DNA from: Lucifuga dentata
Taxonomy: Eukaryota; Chordata; Actinopteri; Ophidiiformes; Bythitidae
Reading direction: 5' to 3'
DNA length: 64,000 bases
NCBI GenBank assembly: GCA_014773175.1
Contig: VXCM01001433.1
Location: 1-64,000 of the forward strand
Every line of letters begins with the position of its first letter. Position 1 is the stretch's first letter. The notes beneath the pieces were generated by a model. It was not told where the DNA came from, did no database searches, and saw nothing but the letters and a program-made list of their open reading frames with translations. Of this stretch, positions 12,611-24,109 are shown piece after piece. The position numbers and the translations under genes are program-made.

Positions 12611-13298
12611 TCATAGTTTTAATCCCCTTTGTCTTCTCCCACATATGTAATATTCATGGATGCCCATTAAAAGAAACACACACACAACAGGCTAAAATAG
12701 GCCTCGCTCAGACAAGCATGAAATAAGAAATTCTGAATACAAAGGTATAATCCATAGGGGAAAAAAAAAAAAATCACACATCCATCTGGCTGCTAGCTTC
12801 CCAATCATTCTTCAACTCAGACTTCCTCACCACCACCAAGTTTCTCTGCTCTGTCTCCTACTGATTTTGTCGCATAAAAGCAAATAGTAGTTGCGAAGGC
12901 AATGGAAGCAGCTCTTTAGTCGCTTTCCCTTCAATTAAGTGACACTTTCAACTTGGGGGCCCTATAAGCTTGAGCAGCTTAATGTCAGACAATGTTGGTG
13001 GTGTAACTGTGAAGGCTGCAGGGAGGACAATCAAAAGACCAGACGTGTACTGTCACTTAATCACTGGGAGGAGACATGAGAAAGAAGTAATTAGTGAGAA
13101 GCAGGTTAAAAAACTGGAAGAAATGGCAGCAAGGAATAAGAAGCAAAACCACAGGGCGAGAAAATGAGAGGGAGCGATGAGAACTCAGAAGAAGGCTGAG
13201 TAAGGACATGAAACCATGGGGGAAAAAAAGGGAGCAAAAACTAACGAGAAGAGAGAAGGGAGAGGGAGAAAAGAGAGGAGAGATGAGTGGGAAAGGAA
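12611..13298. other. gene-free stretch
   Basis: Unremarkable DNA that becomes purine-rich (GAGA/GGGA) from about 13150. That purine-rich stretch is the site into which the LINE at 13312 inserted. Confidence 0.5.
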
Positions 13299-13311
13299 GA
13301 GAGAGGGATGC

Positions 13312-13588
13312 CATCCATCCATCCATTATTCTCTGCTTATCCGGGTCCAGGTCGCGGTGGCAGCAGACTTAGCAGATCAGCCCATACTTCTCTGTCCCCG
13401 GCCAGGCCCTCTAACTCCTCCTGGGGGACTCCGAGGCGTTCCCAGGCCAGCTGGGAGATGTAATCCCTCCAGCGTGTCCTGGGTCTTCCCCGGGGCCTCT
13501 TCCCGTTGGACGTGCCTGGAAAACCTCCCTAGGGAGTCGACTAGGGGGCATCCTTATTAGGTGCCCGAACCATCGAAAGGAGTCAGTT
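13312..13588 (-). mobile_element. 5'-truncated non-LTR retrotransposon with perfect 13-bp target duplication
   Basis: Read on the minus strand, the segment starts inside the C-terminal part of a LINE polyprotein (RWFGHLIRMPP ... LPREVFQARP), continues in a shifted frame (RTRWRDYISQLAWERLG) to a stop at 13337-13339, and ends in a GGAT repeat. Compared with the remembered family consensus, one base is missing near 13494-13505, which explains the shift. The flanks carry a perfect 13-base duplication, gagagagggatgc, at 13299-13311 and 13589-13601. It is an immobile fragment made by target-primed reverse transcription. Confidence 0.9.
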
Positions 13589-13850
13589 GAGAGAGGGATG
13601 CAAGATAAAAAAAAAAAGGGGGAGGTAAGAGAAAGAGAGATGGGGACATTGAAGGGCATCCAACCCATGAGCTAGCGGGTGAGGCGGGGTTTGAGTGATG
13701 CAGCGTCCCGATATGTGGTCCCTCCAGAGCGGGCCGGGGCCTGACAGGGGTCCCCTCCCAGCAGCGAGCATGATGGCAGCTGATGTGTTTTGGCTTCAAG
13801 AGCTGAACTATTGTCCTAAACTTCACTGACATAACAGCAATGTGACCATA

Positions 13851-13855
13851 TGTGT

Positions 13856-13912
<57 letters not shown>
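13851..13912. repeat. (TG)n microsatellite
   Basis: About 30 TG units with one A interruption at 13860. GC-richer flanks on both sides (13665-13760, 13913-13950) could not be assigned to a known repeat. Confidence 0.95.
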
Positions 13913-13913
<1 letters not shown>

Positions 13914-16167
13914 CAGGATCCCCCAGCAGTCCAGGCCTAGGGGAGGCCCTGTCATAGCTTTCACAAGTCTGGCGACTCATAAAGCCATTGTTAGCATATG
14001 GTCGTGTGCTAAGTGAGCCGTCTTTTGCCTTATTAAATATTCACAATTACAAACAGAGTGAAACCCTCGCCTTGGTTGGCATTCATAGTTAATTAATGGA
14101 GCTCTGTTGCTCTCCTCCGCTCACGACTTTCACACTCTCAGTATGTTTACGTGCACATTGATTTTTTAAACATCACAGAAACACTATAATTAGACTGAAT
14201 TCAGCATAAATTGGCATATGTTGACTCAGAGTAACAGATCTATTGTAAATCGATTTATTCAAGCATGTAAACATTATAATCTAAGCCACTTCTGCATGTA
14301 TTAACTCCATTCATGTGTATGTCTTCCATTTTTTCCTTAATTGCAGTACAGACAAAAATCAGAGACTAGTGTATATGTAAATGTTCTGTCTGTTTGGTTA
14401 TTTATTTTATATTATTTACCTAACTATTTCTTGGGTTTACAAAGTTTGTGTGTGTGTTTTAGTAGAATGGTTTTGTTGACCCACTTAGTGTGACTGTCCA
14501 GTCCACAGTGATGGAAAAAACTACTTTAATGCTTTAGCAATACCACAGTATTAAAATAGTCAACCATATTCAATTATCATTGTATATTCAAAGATTTAAA
14601 AAAAAAAAAAACTATAAAAGTTACTATTGTATAAACTTCTATGTGAAATTTTCAAGGTGTGAAGAAGAAAAAGAAGGAAGAAATAAAGGAAGAAAGCAAG
14701 TAAAAGATTACTGATATTAATCTAACAAGATATTAATGATATTTTATTATATATTTTTAAACTAAAAGCATAAAGTAGTAACAGTAGTCTAAAGTAAAAA
14801 TGTCCTTGTCAGTGTAGCAGAGTATGAAGTACAAATCTCTCAATGTACCAGTATCCTAAAACTGTAATTAAATACTCAAGGACTCCATCCATACCTGCTT
14901 CATCATCACACATCACACTCTCCCTCCATCTATTCCTTCCCTTCCTGCTCTTACCTGAATAAAAGTTTCTGGAGAGCCACACAGGGCCAATAAACGGGCA
15001 CACACATATTTACACACAGATGCCTGCGGAGGTCACCCAGGTCACCTCTTTCATGTCCTTTTTAAGGGAACAAAGTCCAGTATCCATAGTGTCTCTGTGT
15101 TGTTTCAGTATTTTCTCTCTCTCTCTCTCCATTAGTCTCTCTGATGAACAAAAAACAATGACAGACACTTTGGTTGAGATACAGGCAGTTTCACTTCTAT
15201 TACACAGTACACATTCCCTTTCATTACACTGTGAAAATGGGATAACATTTTCAAAAAGAGCAGAAGACTATCCTCGTATTGAAAAAGAGGGTGTGGCTAG
15301 TCGGCTTCACCAGAAGCTAGGACTATAAACAAAATTGAAATTCCAACATGGACTAAAGTGCAATTTTCATCTTGCAAAAGGCTTCATTTTTTTTTTATCA
15401 GAGAGGAAGGTGGCTGAGACAGATTTCAAAAAGAAAGTGTTCTCTGTTAATTCTGATTACTGTGGCTATAAATCACTCTGTGACTCTAGAATGAACCTAA
15501 ACAGGTTCATTCTATTCAATCATAAGGAGCAGCAGCTTTTATTTATTTATTTTTTATCATTCATCCACCATCCATCCTGCACTGCAGAGAATGAAATAAT
15601 GTGCAAAAAGCTGTGTTCAGCTGTGCATCTTAAAGGGGACATACAGTATGTTAAATGTTCTGATTTTCCTTTAGGAGTTTTCTTTATTATTGTTGACTTG
15701 TTTATATTGCAAATTCATTCAATTCAGGTACCATAGAGCTAATTTAAGCATTTAACTGTAACATTAATGGAGAAATATTTTACAGATTTCACGTTTTTAC
15801 CTTCATTTAGGGTCTTTTTTTCCCAAACCTTTAAAATGCTTTTATGTGCAAAATTTTAAAAAAAACAAACAAACAAACAAAAAAAAAACACATACTGAAA
15901 ATACTCCAATTGTACTTGTTGTAATTGTTTCAGTACTCCATACTGAAAATACTCCAGGAAAATACTCCTTGATGTGAATCGATCAATACTTCAATGTTCT
16001 AGCTGATTCTCAAAAACTGTGGTTGTTTTGTCAAGGCAAGTGTTTAATTTTAAATAAGTGGATATTTAAGACAAAACGTGGGAACCGATACAAATATACA
16101 TATTATACATTATTTAAGTGTATTCACGTTATCTTTCTATTTGTTTCCTCTTGCCTTGTTCTTTATA
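13913..16167. other. gene-free stretch
   Basis: AT-rich DNA with A-rich and GAAG-rich patches (about 14600-14700), a short CT run (about 15116-15128) and an A/CAAA-rich patch (about 15857-15890). Segment 14505-14600 faintly resembles the end of a fish hAT element but is too diverged to call. No gene seen. Confidence 0.5.
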
Positions 16168-16170
16168 ATG

Positions 16171-16203
16171 CCCCCCCCACACACACACACACACACACAC
16201 ACA
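16171..16203. repeat. C8 plus (CA)n microsatellite
   Basis: A run of C followed by about 13 CA units. Confidence 0.95.
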
Positions 16204-17839
16204 AACACTTTGCCCTGCTCTCTGTGCTATAAACTACAGCCAGTAATCAGATTTTAGCATTAACAGGATTAGACCTGAGCAGAGGTTTTCCCTGTGCAGA
16301 GATATGGAATGAAAACTGTCTATTATAGCAAAGAAAAGATTATGGCAAACAGAGATATAAGATTGCAGAAGTGACATGATCTATCATAACAGATGGAGCA
16401 AATGACACCAAGCAATCATAGATCAAAATAATACATCTTCCTATTCTGCAGCAACAAAAGAAGAATATCTCAACTCTGCAGCAATACGCTGTTGGACTTT
16501 CAAAAAAGTGGTATGTAGCTATCACCCATCTCAGCAGATGGGCTGTGATATGCCTGTGGGGATGAAACATCTCCAGCATCTAGCATCTCTGGACATTCAT
16601 TCAGGCATTGTGATGGACGGACACCAGCCAGATCAAACCCCCAGAGGAAAACGCACTGGAAAGACAGAATGGAGAGGCTGTACAATTTCTGTTTCCTTGA
16701 GGGCATGGGGTGTTATGAGTTAGTGTAGAGGGGTGCTAAATCAGATACCAACACATCAAAACCAGCTGCAGGGGGTGATACAGTCAAGAAATGACCTGGA
16801 ATTTTTGCCAAAACTGAAAGTAGTCTCACATGCACACAATGACAGACACACTACACACAATACTGTCAGTGTAGTTCTATATCAGAAGTTTGTAAAAAAA
16901 AAAAAAAAAAANAAAAAAAAAAAAAAAAAACTTTCAATTGACACATGAGCAATGTCATCTCTTTCTTTCCTCTTTCCTTCACACACACACACGAACATAC
17001 AGGCCCACAAATGCTCGCCCACACATGCTTAGAAATGCCCAACGGTCTGTCGACATCAAATTTTCTTCCTACATTCTCCACACTTCAGTCAGAAAATCAC
17101 ATTATATCTGCCACCCCAACCCACAATAAGCACAATGCAGCAGCTCGATCCACCTTATCAAACCTCTGAGAACGCCATTTTGCTGCTCCTTGGTGCTGTG
17201 TTGTGCCTGCTCAAAAAAAAAAAAAAANAAAAAAAAAAAAAAGAAAGAAAAAAAAGAAAGAAAAAACTCAAAAAAGCATCCATCCATCCAGAAAAGGATA
17301 GGGTGCCATTTCCACTTTTTCCTCTCATCTGGGAGGTACCAAACTATTTTTAAAGAATGGGAAGAGTAAGGTAAGAATGTGCCACAAAAGAATGAGAGAA
17401 GAGAAGAGAAGGAAAATGTACTGTATTTAATCATTGTTGAGGATAGAAAGGCCTGTGGAGTGGCAGTGGATGCAGTAACACTGGTAGCCCCAGTCATTTA
17501 TTGGGAGTGGCATTCATTAGTCTGTGGTATAATCTGCCTCCTATGTAGAGGTTAGTCTGAGGAGTTAGGTGGAGAACAGACTCCATGTATCAAAGACACT
17601 ATCGTACCCAGGCCTCCCCTCTTACTGGCCCCCAAACAAGGAACTTTACCAGGGGCCATGCCAGTTAAATAATGAGACTGCCAGATTCTCCACAGCATGC
17701 CCGTCAGCCTTGGAACAGACATGGCTGAATGTGGCAGAAAGGAATACATGCACATGGTCACGGTACATAGAAGGAAAACACACAGACATCTAAACTCACT
17801 CATGCATATATAGTATGCAGCTGCAAACCACTGTCATTA
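16204..17839. other. gene-free stretch with two N-broken poly-A tracts
   Basis: No gene. Poly-A/N tracts lie at 16894-16930 (A18-N-A18) and 17213-17242 (A15-N-A14, followed by AAAG repeats). A short CATC run lies at 17277-17290. Open frames across the poly-A tracts encode lysine or phenylalanine strings and are artefacts. Confidence 0.6.
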
Positions 17840-18090
17840 TTTTAATTTAACTTTTATTTAACCAGGAAAAACCTCTTGAGATTAAAAATCTCTTTTCCAA
17901 GAGTGTCCTGGCCAAGACANTATTTAACCAGGAAAAACCTCTTGAGATTAAAAATCTCTTTTCCAAGAGTGTCCTGGCCAAGACAGACAGCAGCATAAGT
18001 TACAGATAACATAAAACAAAAATACATAAACAATTATGTAACATAAAAGTAAACAATAGAAAATATAAAACAAACAGAAATGAATTTACT
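17840..18090. mobile_element. teleost dispersed repeat (ATTTAACCAGGAAAAACC family)
   Basis: The segment TTTATTTAACCAGGAAAAAC ... CTCTTGAGATTAAAAATCTC ... AAGAGTGTCCTGGCCAAGA is one I recognise as widely repeated in fish genomes; I cannot name its class. An A-rich tail with ACATAAA-type repeats follows to about 18090. Part of it is artificially duplicated around N 17920. Confidence 0.55.
17855..17985. repeat. exact 65-bp duplication around a single N (assembly artefact)
   Basis: 17855-17919 is repeated base for base at 17921-17985, with only N 17920 between. A biological tandem copy with exactly one unknown base between identical units is unlikely; this looks like two contig ends whose overlap was not merged. 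Confidence 0.9.
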
Positions 18091-18553
18091 AAAAAGAAAA
18101 CCTAAAACTACAACGCTGACAAATACTAAAATTAAAGCATAAGAAAAACAAGAAAACAGGGGGCATTATAAACATTGAAAGATCAGCTAAAATACACCCT
18201 GACAATGGCATGTAGATGATCATAAATATCGTTTGTGGTGTATCAATAGATCGTCTGCTGCTATACCTACGCTGCAAATTTCACTTTTGCATGTTGGACA
18301 GTTTGGGCTGCCCAACTGCTTTTAGGCTATTTTGGGAAGAAAAGAGAATCCTGAGCAAAAACAACAGGGGATCCAGCACTTTGTGCTTGGACCCCTAAAA
18401 AATATATATTTTACAAGTTGGCACTCAGATGAAAAATGGATTCTAAAAAGAGAAAGGGTGGCCTGGAGAAACAGTGGACAACTTCCTCCACTGTGTTGTT
18501 CTTTGTCAAACTGTACTCTCTTTGTGGACCTGTGGTGAAGCCAACATCAAGAC

Positions 18554-18554
<1 letters not shown>
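18091..18554. other. gene-free stretch
   Basis: AT-rich DNA with no recognisable feature. Confidence 0.5.

Positions 18555-18620
<66 letters not shown>
18555..18620. repeat. (GAAA)n tetranucleotide repeat
   Basis: About 16 perfect GAAA units. The lysine/glutamate-rich open frames spanning 18436-18675 arise from it. Confidence 0.95.
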
Positions 18621-18811
18621 CTTGGCAGAGCAACTGCCTCTTCTTTTTCCATTTTCAGCCTTTAATTTGGGTTAATTAGCCTCTTGGTGGGTCTGTCCGT
18701 TCATCTTTCTCCATGTGAAGTGACTGAGCAGCCACTCAGATGATTAAGCAAACTGCTGGGATAAATGGAACAACCCAGACATGCTGAGAAGAAGGAGGCT
18801 GAATCTGATGT

Positions 18812-18840
18812 GTGCGCGCGCACGCGTGCGTGTGTGTGTG
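18812..18840. repeat. alternating purine-pyrimidine run (GC/GT)
   Basis: An alternating stretch reading TGTGCGCGCGCACGCGTGCG then TGTGTGTG. The mix of CG and TG steps is the classic Z-DNA-prone composition, and the CpG density is unusual for this window. Confidence 0.85.
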
Positions 18841-20296
18841 TTTTCCTTGCATTGGCTTTGTGATACTTTGAACACAAACACACACATCTAGCCACAAAAC
18901 ACACCGCTCAAAGCAGACTGAGATGGGTTTAACACTCAGCACCTCTCCAGGTAATTGGGACATTGTTGGTGTATCTGTGGTTTCTACCATTTTTATAACT
19001 ACCTGTGAATTTGTAAGCTCAAAATGGGTTGTTCCACACAATTCCTCCATGCTGGTACAGTCAAAATAACTGTGGAAATTGGTCTGGATGAGCTTCCAGC
19101 AGCATTGGTGGATTTCTCAACAATAAAAATTCAGTTTGGTGCGAGTCCAGCCATACTGACTGGCATGGATATGCTGACTGGCCAGCAGGAGAACTTACTA
19201 TGTCTGTATCTGCCTGATTGACTCACTGACTGATGGACTTTGTGTCTGAGTAGCTCACTTTCTGTGCATCTATCTGCTAACTGACTGAGGTGCCATTTAC
19301 ATAGAAAGATTGGAGAGAACAAGAAGATGGAGGGGAGGCTCCTGCCAGTTTGGGTTATCTGTCTACTAAGTTTGCGCTGCGCTAGACAGATCAACACACT
19401 GAAGCACGTTGTAGCCTCGTCACTTTACACTCAGAAGCTTGAAACATAACAGATTTCCTCTTTCTTACTTTCATTTAGAGGTCCATTTTGAAACCTTTAC
19501 AATGATTTAATCTGCAAAAAGGACTAATCTGAAGCTTTCAGAGCAGTTCAGGGCCTATGTATTTTCTTATTAAAAGCATTTCTAGAGATGTGAACCTCAA
19601 GATTTGCAACTTTGACAATGTTCAACATATACTCCCTACTAAAATGATACTCCCCATAAAATGAGGGAATAACATAAAGCATAGTAGGGTCTCCTTTAAG
19701 AGCCAATGACTCAATAATACAAAAAAGGATAGAATGGTGAATAAAGAATTTTCTCTGATACAAGTCTTTAATAGAAGAAAATTTTCTTAGTTGCTCTAAA
19801 TAATTTAGCCTCAAGAAACACTTATACCACTACAAAAGAACAGTAATCTGAATATTATCCTGCTCTGTTTATCTTTCCTAGATTGTGGCCTCCAGACATA
19901 AAATCCCCACAGTGATTTCAGGCTTTTAGCATATGGATAAAGAACACGTAGCTCCAGGAGAGTTGGAGCAAAACACTCTTCAGGGACAAGCTTTTTCTTC
20001 GTTTTTAATTGCGGAGAATTAATTGGTGGAAACTTTTGTCCCTGACAAAAGCAGTCCCTCTTTCATTAACAGCATCATTAATAAAAGATGGCATTTCTTC
20101 TCTGTAATTAGAATAAAGCAAAAGGGGAACAGGGTGAAAGACAGAAAAGGGAGCAGTGAGGAAAGGGGAATTTAGGAGGTTGAGGGAAGAGAGTTAAAGG
20201 AAAAAATAGTGGGCAAGAACAAGAAAATAGAAAACTGAGACAAACAGAATGGTGATAAATTTCATGTCCCAATATGCTCTTTGGACTTTTATGACA
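18841..20296. other. gene-free stretch with a TAAT-rich block
   Basis: No gene. The block 19995-20112 contains several homeodomain-type TAATT cores and a perfect 8-base inverted repeat, cttttgtc/gacaaaag (20033-20051). It resembles a conserved non-coding element in composition only. Confidence 0.45.
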
Positions 20297-20429
20297 CCCT
20301 AAACTTAAAAAAAAAAAGCAGCATGTAAAAATGATATCCTGTCACTGCTTCCACCTGACTGANCCCTAAACTTAAAAAAAAAAAGCAGCATGTAAAAATG
20401 ATATCCTGTCACTGCTTCCACCTGACTGA
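20297..20429. repeat. exact 66-bp duplication around a single N (assembly artefact)
   Basis: 20297-20362 is identical to 20364-20429, separated by N 20363. Same pattern and near-identical unit length as at 17855, 38930 and 39136. Confidence 0.9.
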
Positions 20430-20750
20430 ACAAAGCTCTATATTCCTAAAAGCTTATTAGTCATCCTGATAAACCTACTGAAAGAAAAACTTCAGTGCAG
20501 TCGCCTGTGCACACTAATTCCATAACAAAATGTTTGCACATTGTCCTTTATATACACACAAGCACACAAATGTTATAAGTGATACTGTGTTTATGAGCAC
20601 AGTTGGCCGTGGGTGTGTGCCATTTGTTAGATGTGAATTGTAGTGTAATTGTTGCTGACTGGTTTTGACACTGAGATGAGATGAAACTGCAACCAGGTCC
20701 CTCACTCCCCAACAAGCTGAGCAATAAAGTCACATCTCATCTTGTACGAC

Positions 20751-20751
<1 letters not shown>

Positions 20752-20784
<33 letters not shown>

Positions 20785-20800
20785 ACAACAGAGGGGGGGG

Positions 20801-20828
<28 letters not shown>
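20752..20828. repeat. compound (CA)n / G9 (GA)n microsatellite
   Basis: CA repeats (20752-20782), a 10-base spacer, then a G run leading into GA repeats (20793-20828). Confidence 0.95.
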
Positions 20829-20833
<5 letters not shown>

Positions 20834-21073
20834 CGTTCAATCTTTCTGTGGTGCCAGTAGAAGAAATGGAACTCTTAATTGAGTCATGATAAAGGCAATC
20901 TGTTTGTCTTCCTCACTGTTTCTGTCTACTTTCCCTCACGCTCTTCAGTCCAGGGCCAGGCAAAGTGAAGATAAGTGAAGAAGCATCAAATTGAACTTGG
21001 GAGTCAATCAGTCAAAGAGCTCAAACCCAAATTTAATGTGTTGATAACAAAAACCACTCAACCACCTTCCCTC

Positions 21074-21232
21074 ATTCATAAACTCCACATAAACTCTGCC
21101 TCTTTTAGCATTTTCCTTGAAAGAGGCGTTACTACAGTACTTCCTTATTTACATGCCATGGAAGCGAGTCATAAAACACACCGACACGCAAAAACTACGA
21201 CCTGTTTCAGTCTGGTGGTAAATTTCAGTGGT
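21074..21232 (+). repeat. unclassified dispersed repeat, copy A
   Basis: Matches 39730-39878 in opposite orientation. The core beginning CTTGAAAGAGGC and ending near CAGTCTGGTGGT aligns over 111 bases without a gap, with 25 differences by my count (about 77% identity). Both copies stay open in one frame and share the peptide TCFSLVV. Differences fall 7, 8 and 10 at codon positions 1, 2 and 3, so there is no clear protein constraint. Confidence 0.75.
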
Positions 21233-21401
21233 ATGAAATATAGGTGACATTTTAAACTCAATTGCTTCACAAGTATTACTGATCAATAAACTTTCTATTT
21301 AAGGCCACTCAGTTGATCACTCAATTTATTTAAATTGCTAGTTTTGATCTGATCTCATGATGACATTCTTGTGGCACTGTACCTCTTCCTCAAGCATCAA
21401 G

Positions 21402-21454
<53 letters not shown>

Positions 21455-22972
21455 AACCGTCTTTGCTTATGTATATGTAATAATATGTGCTTATGCCTTT
21501 GTGTGTGTGTGTGAATGTGTCATTTGTGTGAATGTGTGTTATCGGTTTTGCTCTCCCTCCTCTATATTGAGTCTATCACGGAGGGAACTTGTTGACCTTG
21601 CAACTCTCAGAGAACAATGAGAGAATGCCTGCTGTATGCTAAACAAGTTGGAGGCATATGGCTTTCTGTGAGTGTGTGTGTGTGTGTGTGTGTGTATTGT
21701 GAATGCACATGAACTTGGCGTGCATAATCAGGAAGAGATGGAAGAGCTGGACAGCAAAAACAATGACGGGGAGAATACACAGTGTGTGTCTGTGTGCCTG
21801 CATGCAGCCAACAAATGACAAACTCTAACATAAAGGTGGACACACACAAACACACACTTGGACCTTGACTAACTTCAGTTGTTTTCCTTGTTTCTCTTCT
21901 GACTCTTGCTGCCTGTTAATATGTACTAATCTGTGATTTGAGCTCCCCTGTGATTGATGTTGCTCATATTCTGTTTCCCTTGTCAAATTAAGAATCCTGT
22001 ATTTGCTGTCATTTGAATTACCTGTTTTTTATGAGTCTGCTAGTTACCCCATCTTCGTGGGTGCCTGGATAAGACTGTCTGCCTCTCATTCTGAGGGTCT
22101 GTTTAACTGATTATCTACAGGAATAGCAGCGGGTGTCTTGGCTATGATTTTGAAGTAGCTTCCCTTTCCCTAATGCTTCTCTCTGTATTTATGAAGGCTC
22201 TAAATACAGCAGTAAAAAGCATATAGGCTGGAAAAAGGTTATGGATCCCCTGTGCTAGCATTTGTATTTCTTTTTATGGCAGAAACACAAATGATGTGTG
22301 AGGATTGACGCAATTAGAGATGAATGCAGGGTTGTACATGTCTGCTAGACAGATCAGGAGCAAAGCAGGGACTTTAAAGACAAAGTTATGCACAGACACA
22401 CACACAGCCTGTGACACATGCACTTTCACAGACAGACAGTTGCTGTTTAGGCCATTACAATGATTCAGACCTGACAGTAGGAGAATGTCTGAGGCACCTA
22501 CGAGTAGGGGTTCTGTTTGTCCACCGAGACGAGTTGCTTGCTTTTCCACTTCAGATAATTACATTCGCACAGCTGATATTTCTCACGTGTTTCAGTATTT
22601 TTCTGTGTACACAACAGAAAGGAAAGTGCTATCTATAATTAATGAGACAATCCAACCAAAAGCTTTTGAGTATGACACATGCAGGCACGACAGTTTGTAG
22701 TATCATCAATGTTGGAAAATAGCAGGTTTGAACAGCTGTGATTGAAATGGTGAAATCAAGTATTCAACTCTCATTAGAAACCCACTCCTGCAGCATAATC
22801 CATGCCTCCACGTCTGTAATCTATCTGTAAACAGTCATCCTTTCTTCAATATGTAGTATGCTTGGCAGAACTTTAGAGCTTTGAGCGTGGCAAGAGTGCT
22901 GCACAATGTATTTAGCCATATTTTGATGGACTGTGAAGAAATGGATTATGCTGGATGAAAGGTTTCAACAGA
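21233..22972. other. gene-free stretch with microsatellites
   Basis: Contains a CT repeat (21406-21454, one G at 21436), GT runs (about 21501-21512) and a TG run (21672-21695). No gene or transposon end recognised. Confidence 0.6.
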
Positions 22973-23267
22973 GTGGCATAGTGCTTATAACTGTCACCTC
23001 ACAGAAAGAAGGTCTGAGATTTGAATCTGAAGTTTTAATTTCTGTGCAGTTTGCATGTTCTTCCCATGGTTAAGTAGGTTCCTTTGTGGTTTGGTTTCCT
23101 CCACAGTCCAAAAACAGCACGTTAGGTGAATTAGAGGCAGTATAGACAATAGTATGCATGTTAGCCCTGTGATAGGCAACCCAGTGAATGGTGCTCCAGC
23201 CCCCTATGATCTTGCACAGGGTAAGAAGGTACTGTATAACGATGGATGGATGGATGGATGGATGGAT
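22973..23267 (+). mobile_element. DANA-like tRNA-derived SINE, near full length
   Basis: The head reads GTGGCATAGTGCTTATAACTG ... CACCTCACAGAAAGAAGGTC, with a decayed B box (GATTTGAATC). The body carries GTGCAGTTTGCATGTTCTTCCC and CCTCCACAGTCCAAAAACA, then GCTCCAGCCCC, and a GATG repeat tail (23241-23267). This order is that of the DANA/Mermaid-type SINEs of fish. Many substitutions and no clear target duplication suggest an old copy. Confidence 0.85.
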
Positions 23268-24078
23268 TGAAAAATTTATAAAGAAACTTTGATACTTCCA
23301 TCTGCTATCTGCCACCATTGCAATCCAATGTAACAACTGTAATTCAAGCTGGCCAATGCTGCTGTTCTATCCAACGAGGAAACTAGGAGATTTTAATATG
23401 CAAAAGACAGATAGGTGGAGTAATACTTTATCAGGTAAAATTTAAAAAAAAAAAAAAAGAAAAAATGCTAAAGTATTCACAAGATACTGTTTTGTATTAT
23501 CGCACTGCATTTCATTAATTTTTATATATTTTTTGGTTCTGTAATGTATTTTTGGCAAGACCCTTATAACTTCAATAACTTACTGCTTTGCATTTGCACC
23601 AATCCAATGCTGCAGCTGCTAGAAATTGCTAGAAGTTTTAATGAGCCTGATACAGGTTGATTTGCTATTGTGTTACACTATTTGGTGATGAAGAGGAGTA
23701 AAATTAAGTTTCATTTGTGAAAAGGTCACAGATTATTACTTTCATTAATTCAGTGACAATAGAAGAAGACAGAGGCTTTCTGGGGCATCACTGCCATAAG
23801 AGGATAATGATATAAATGTTTCGTAACACACAGACACCCACACAGACCTTGCATAAAACATTACTCCACACACACACACACACACACACACAATGTTCTG
23901 TCAGGTGTAATAATGCAATAATACAAGTTTAATGTATCATAATTATGTTCAGCGGGTTAAACAATCAACCCCTGAAACAAGGGAACCAGTGAGATACTGT
24001 ATGCCACAATGCACACTTCTCTGCTAGACAAGGCAGCCAAAGGCCTCATTTAATAAATGAGACAGCAGGCTCGGCTAT

Positions 24079-24109
<31 letters not shown>

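Noticed and set aside
12055..12726. 223-codon open frame, the longest in the window
   Set aside because: It is a low-complexity S/L/F/P string produced by the polypyrimidine tract, with equally long frames in the other two phases.
13557..13964. 135-codon minus-strand frame
   Set aside because: It is a threonine/histidine translation of the TG microsatellite plus unrelated flanks and the LINE border.
14505..14600. Resemblance to the end of a fish hAT element (CAGTGATGGAAAAAACTACT)
   Set aside because: Too diverged, and no matching opposite end or target duplication was found.
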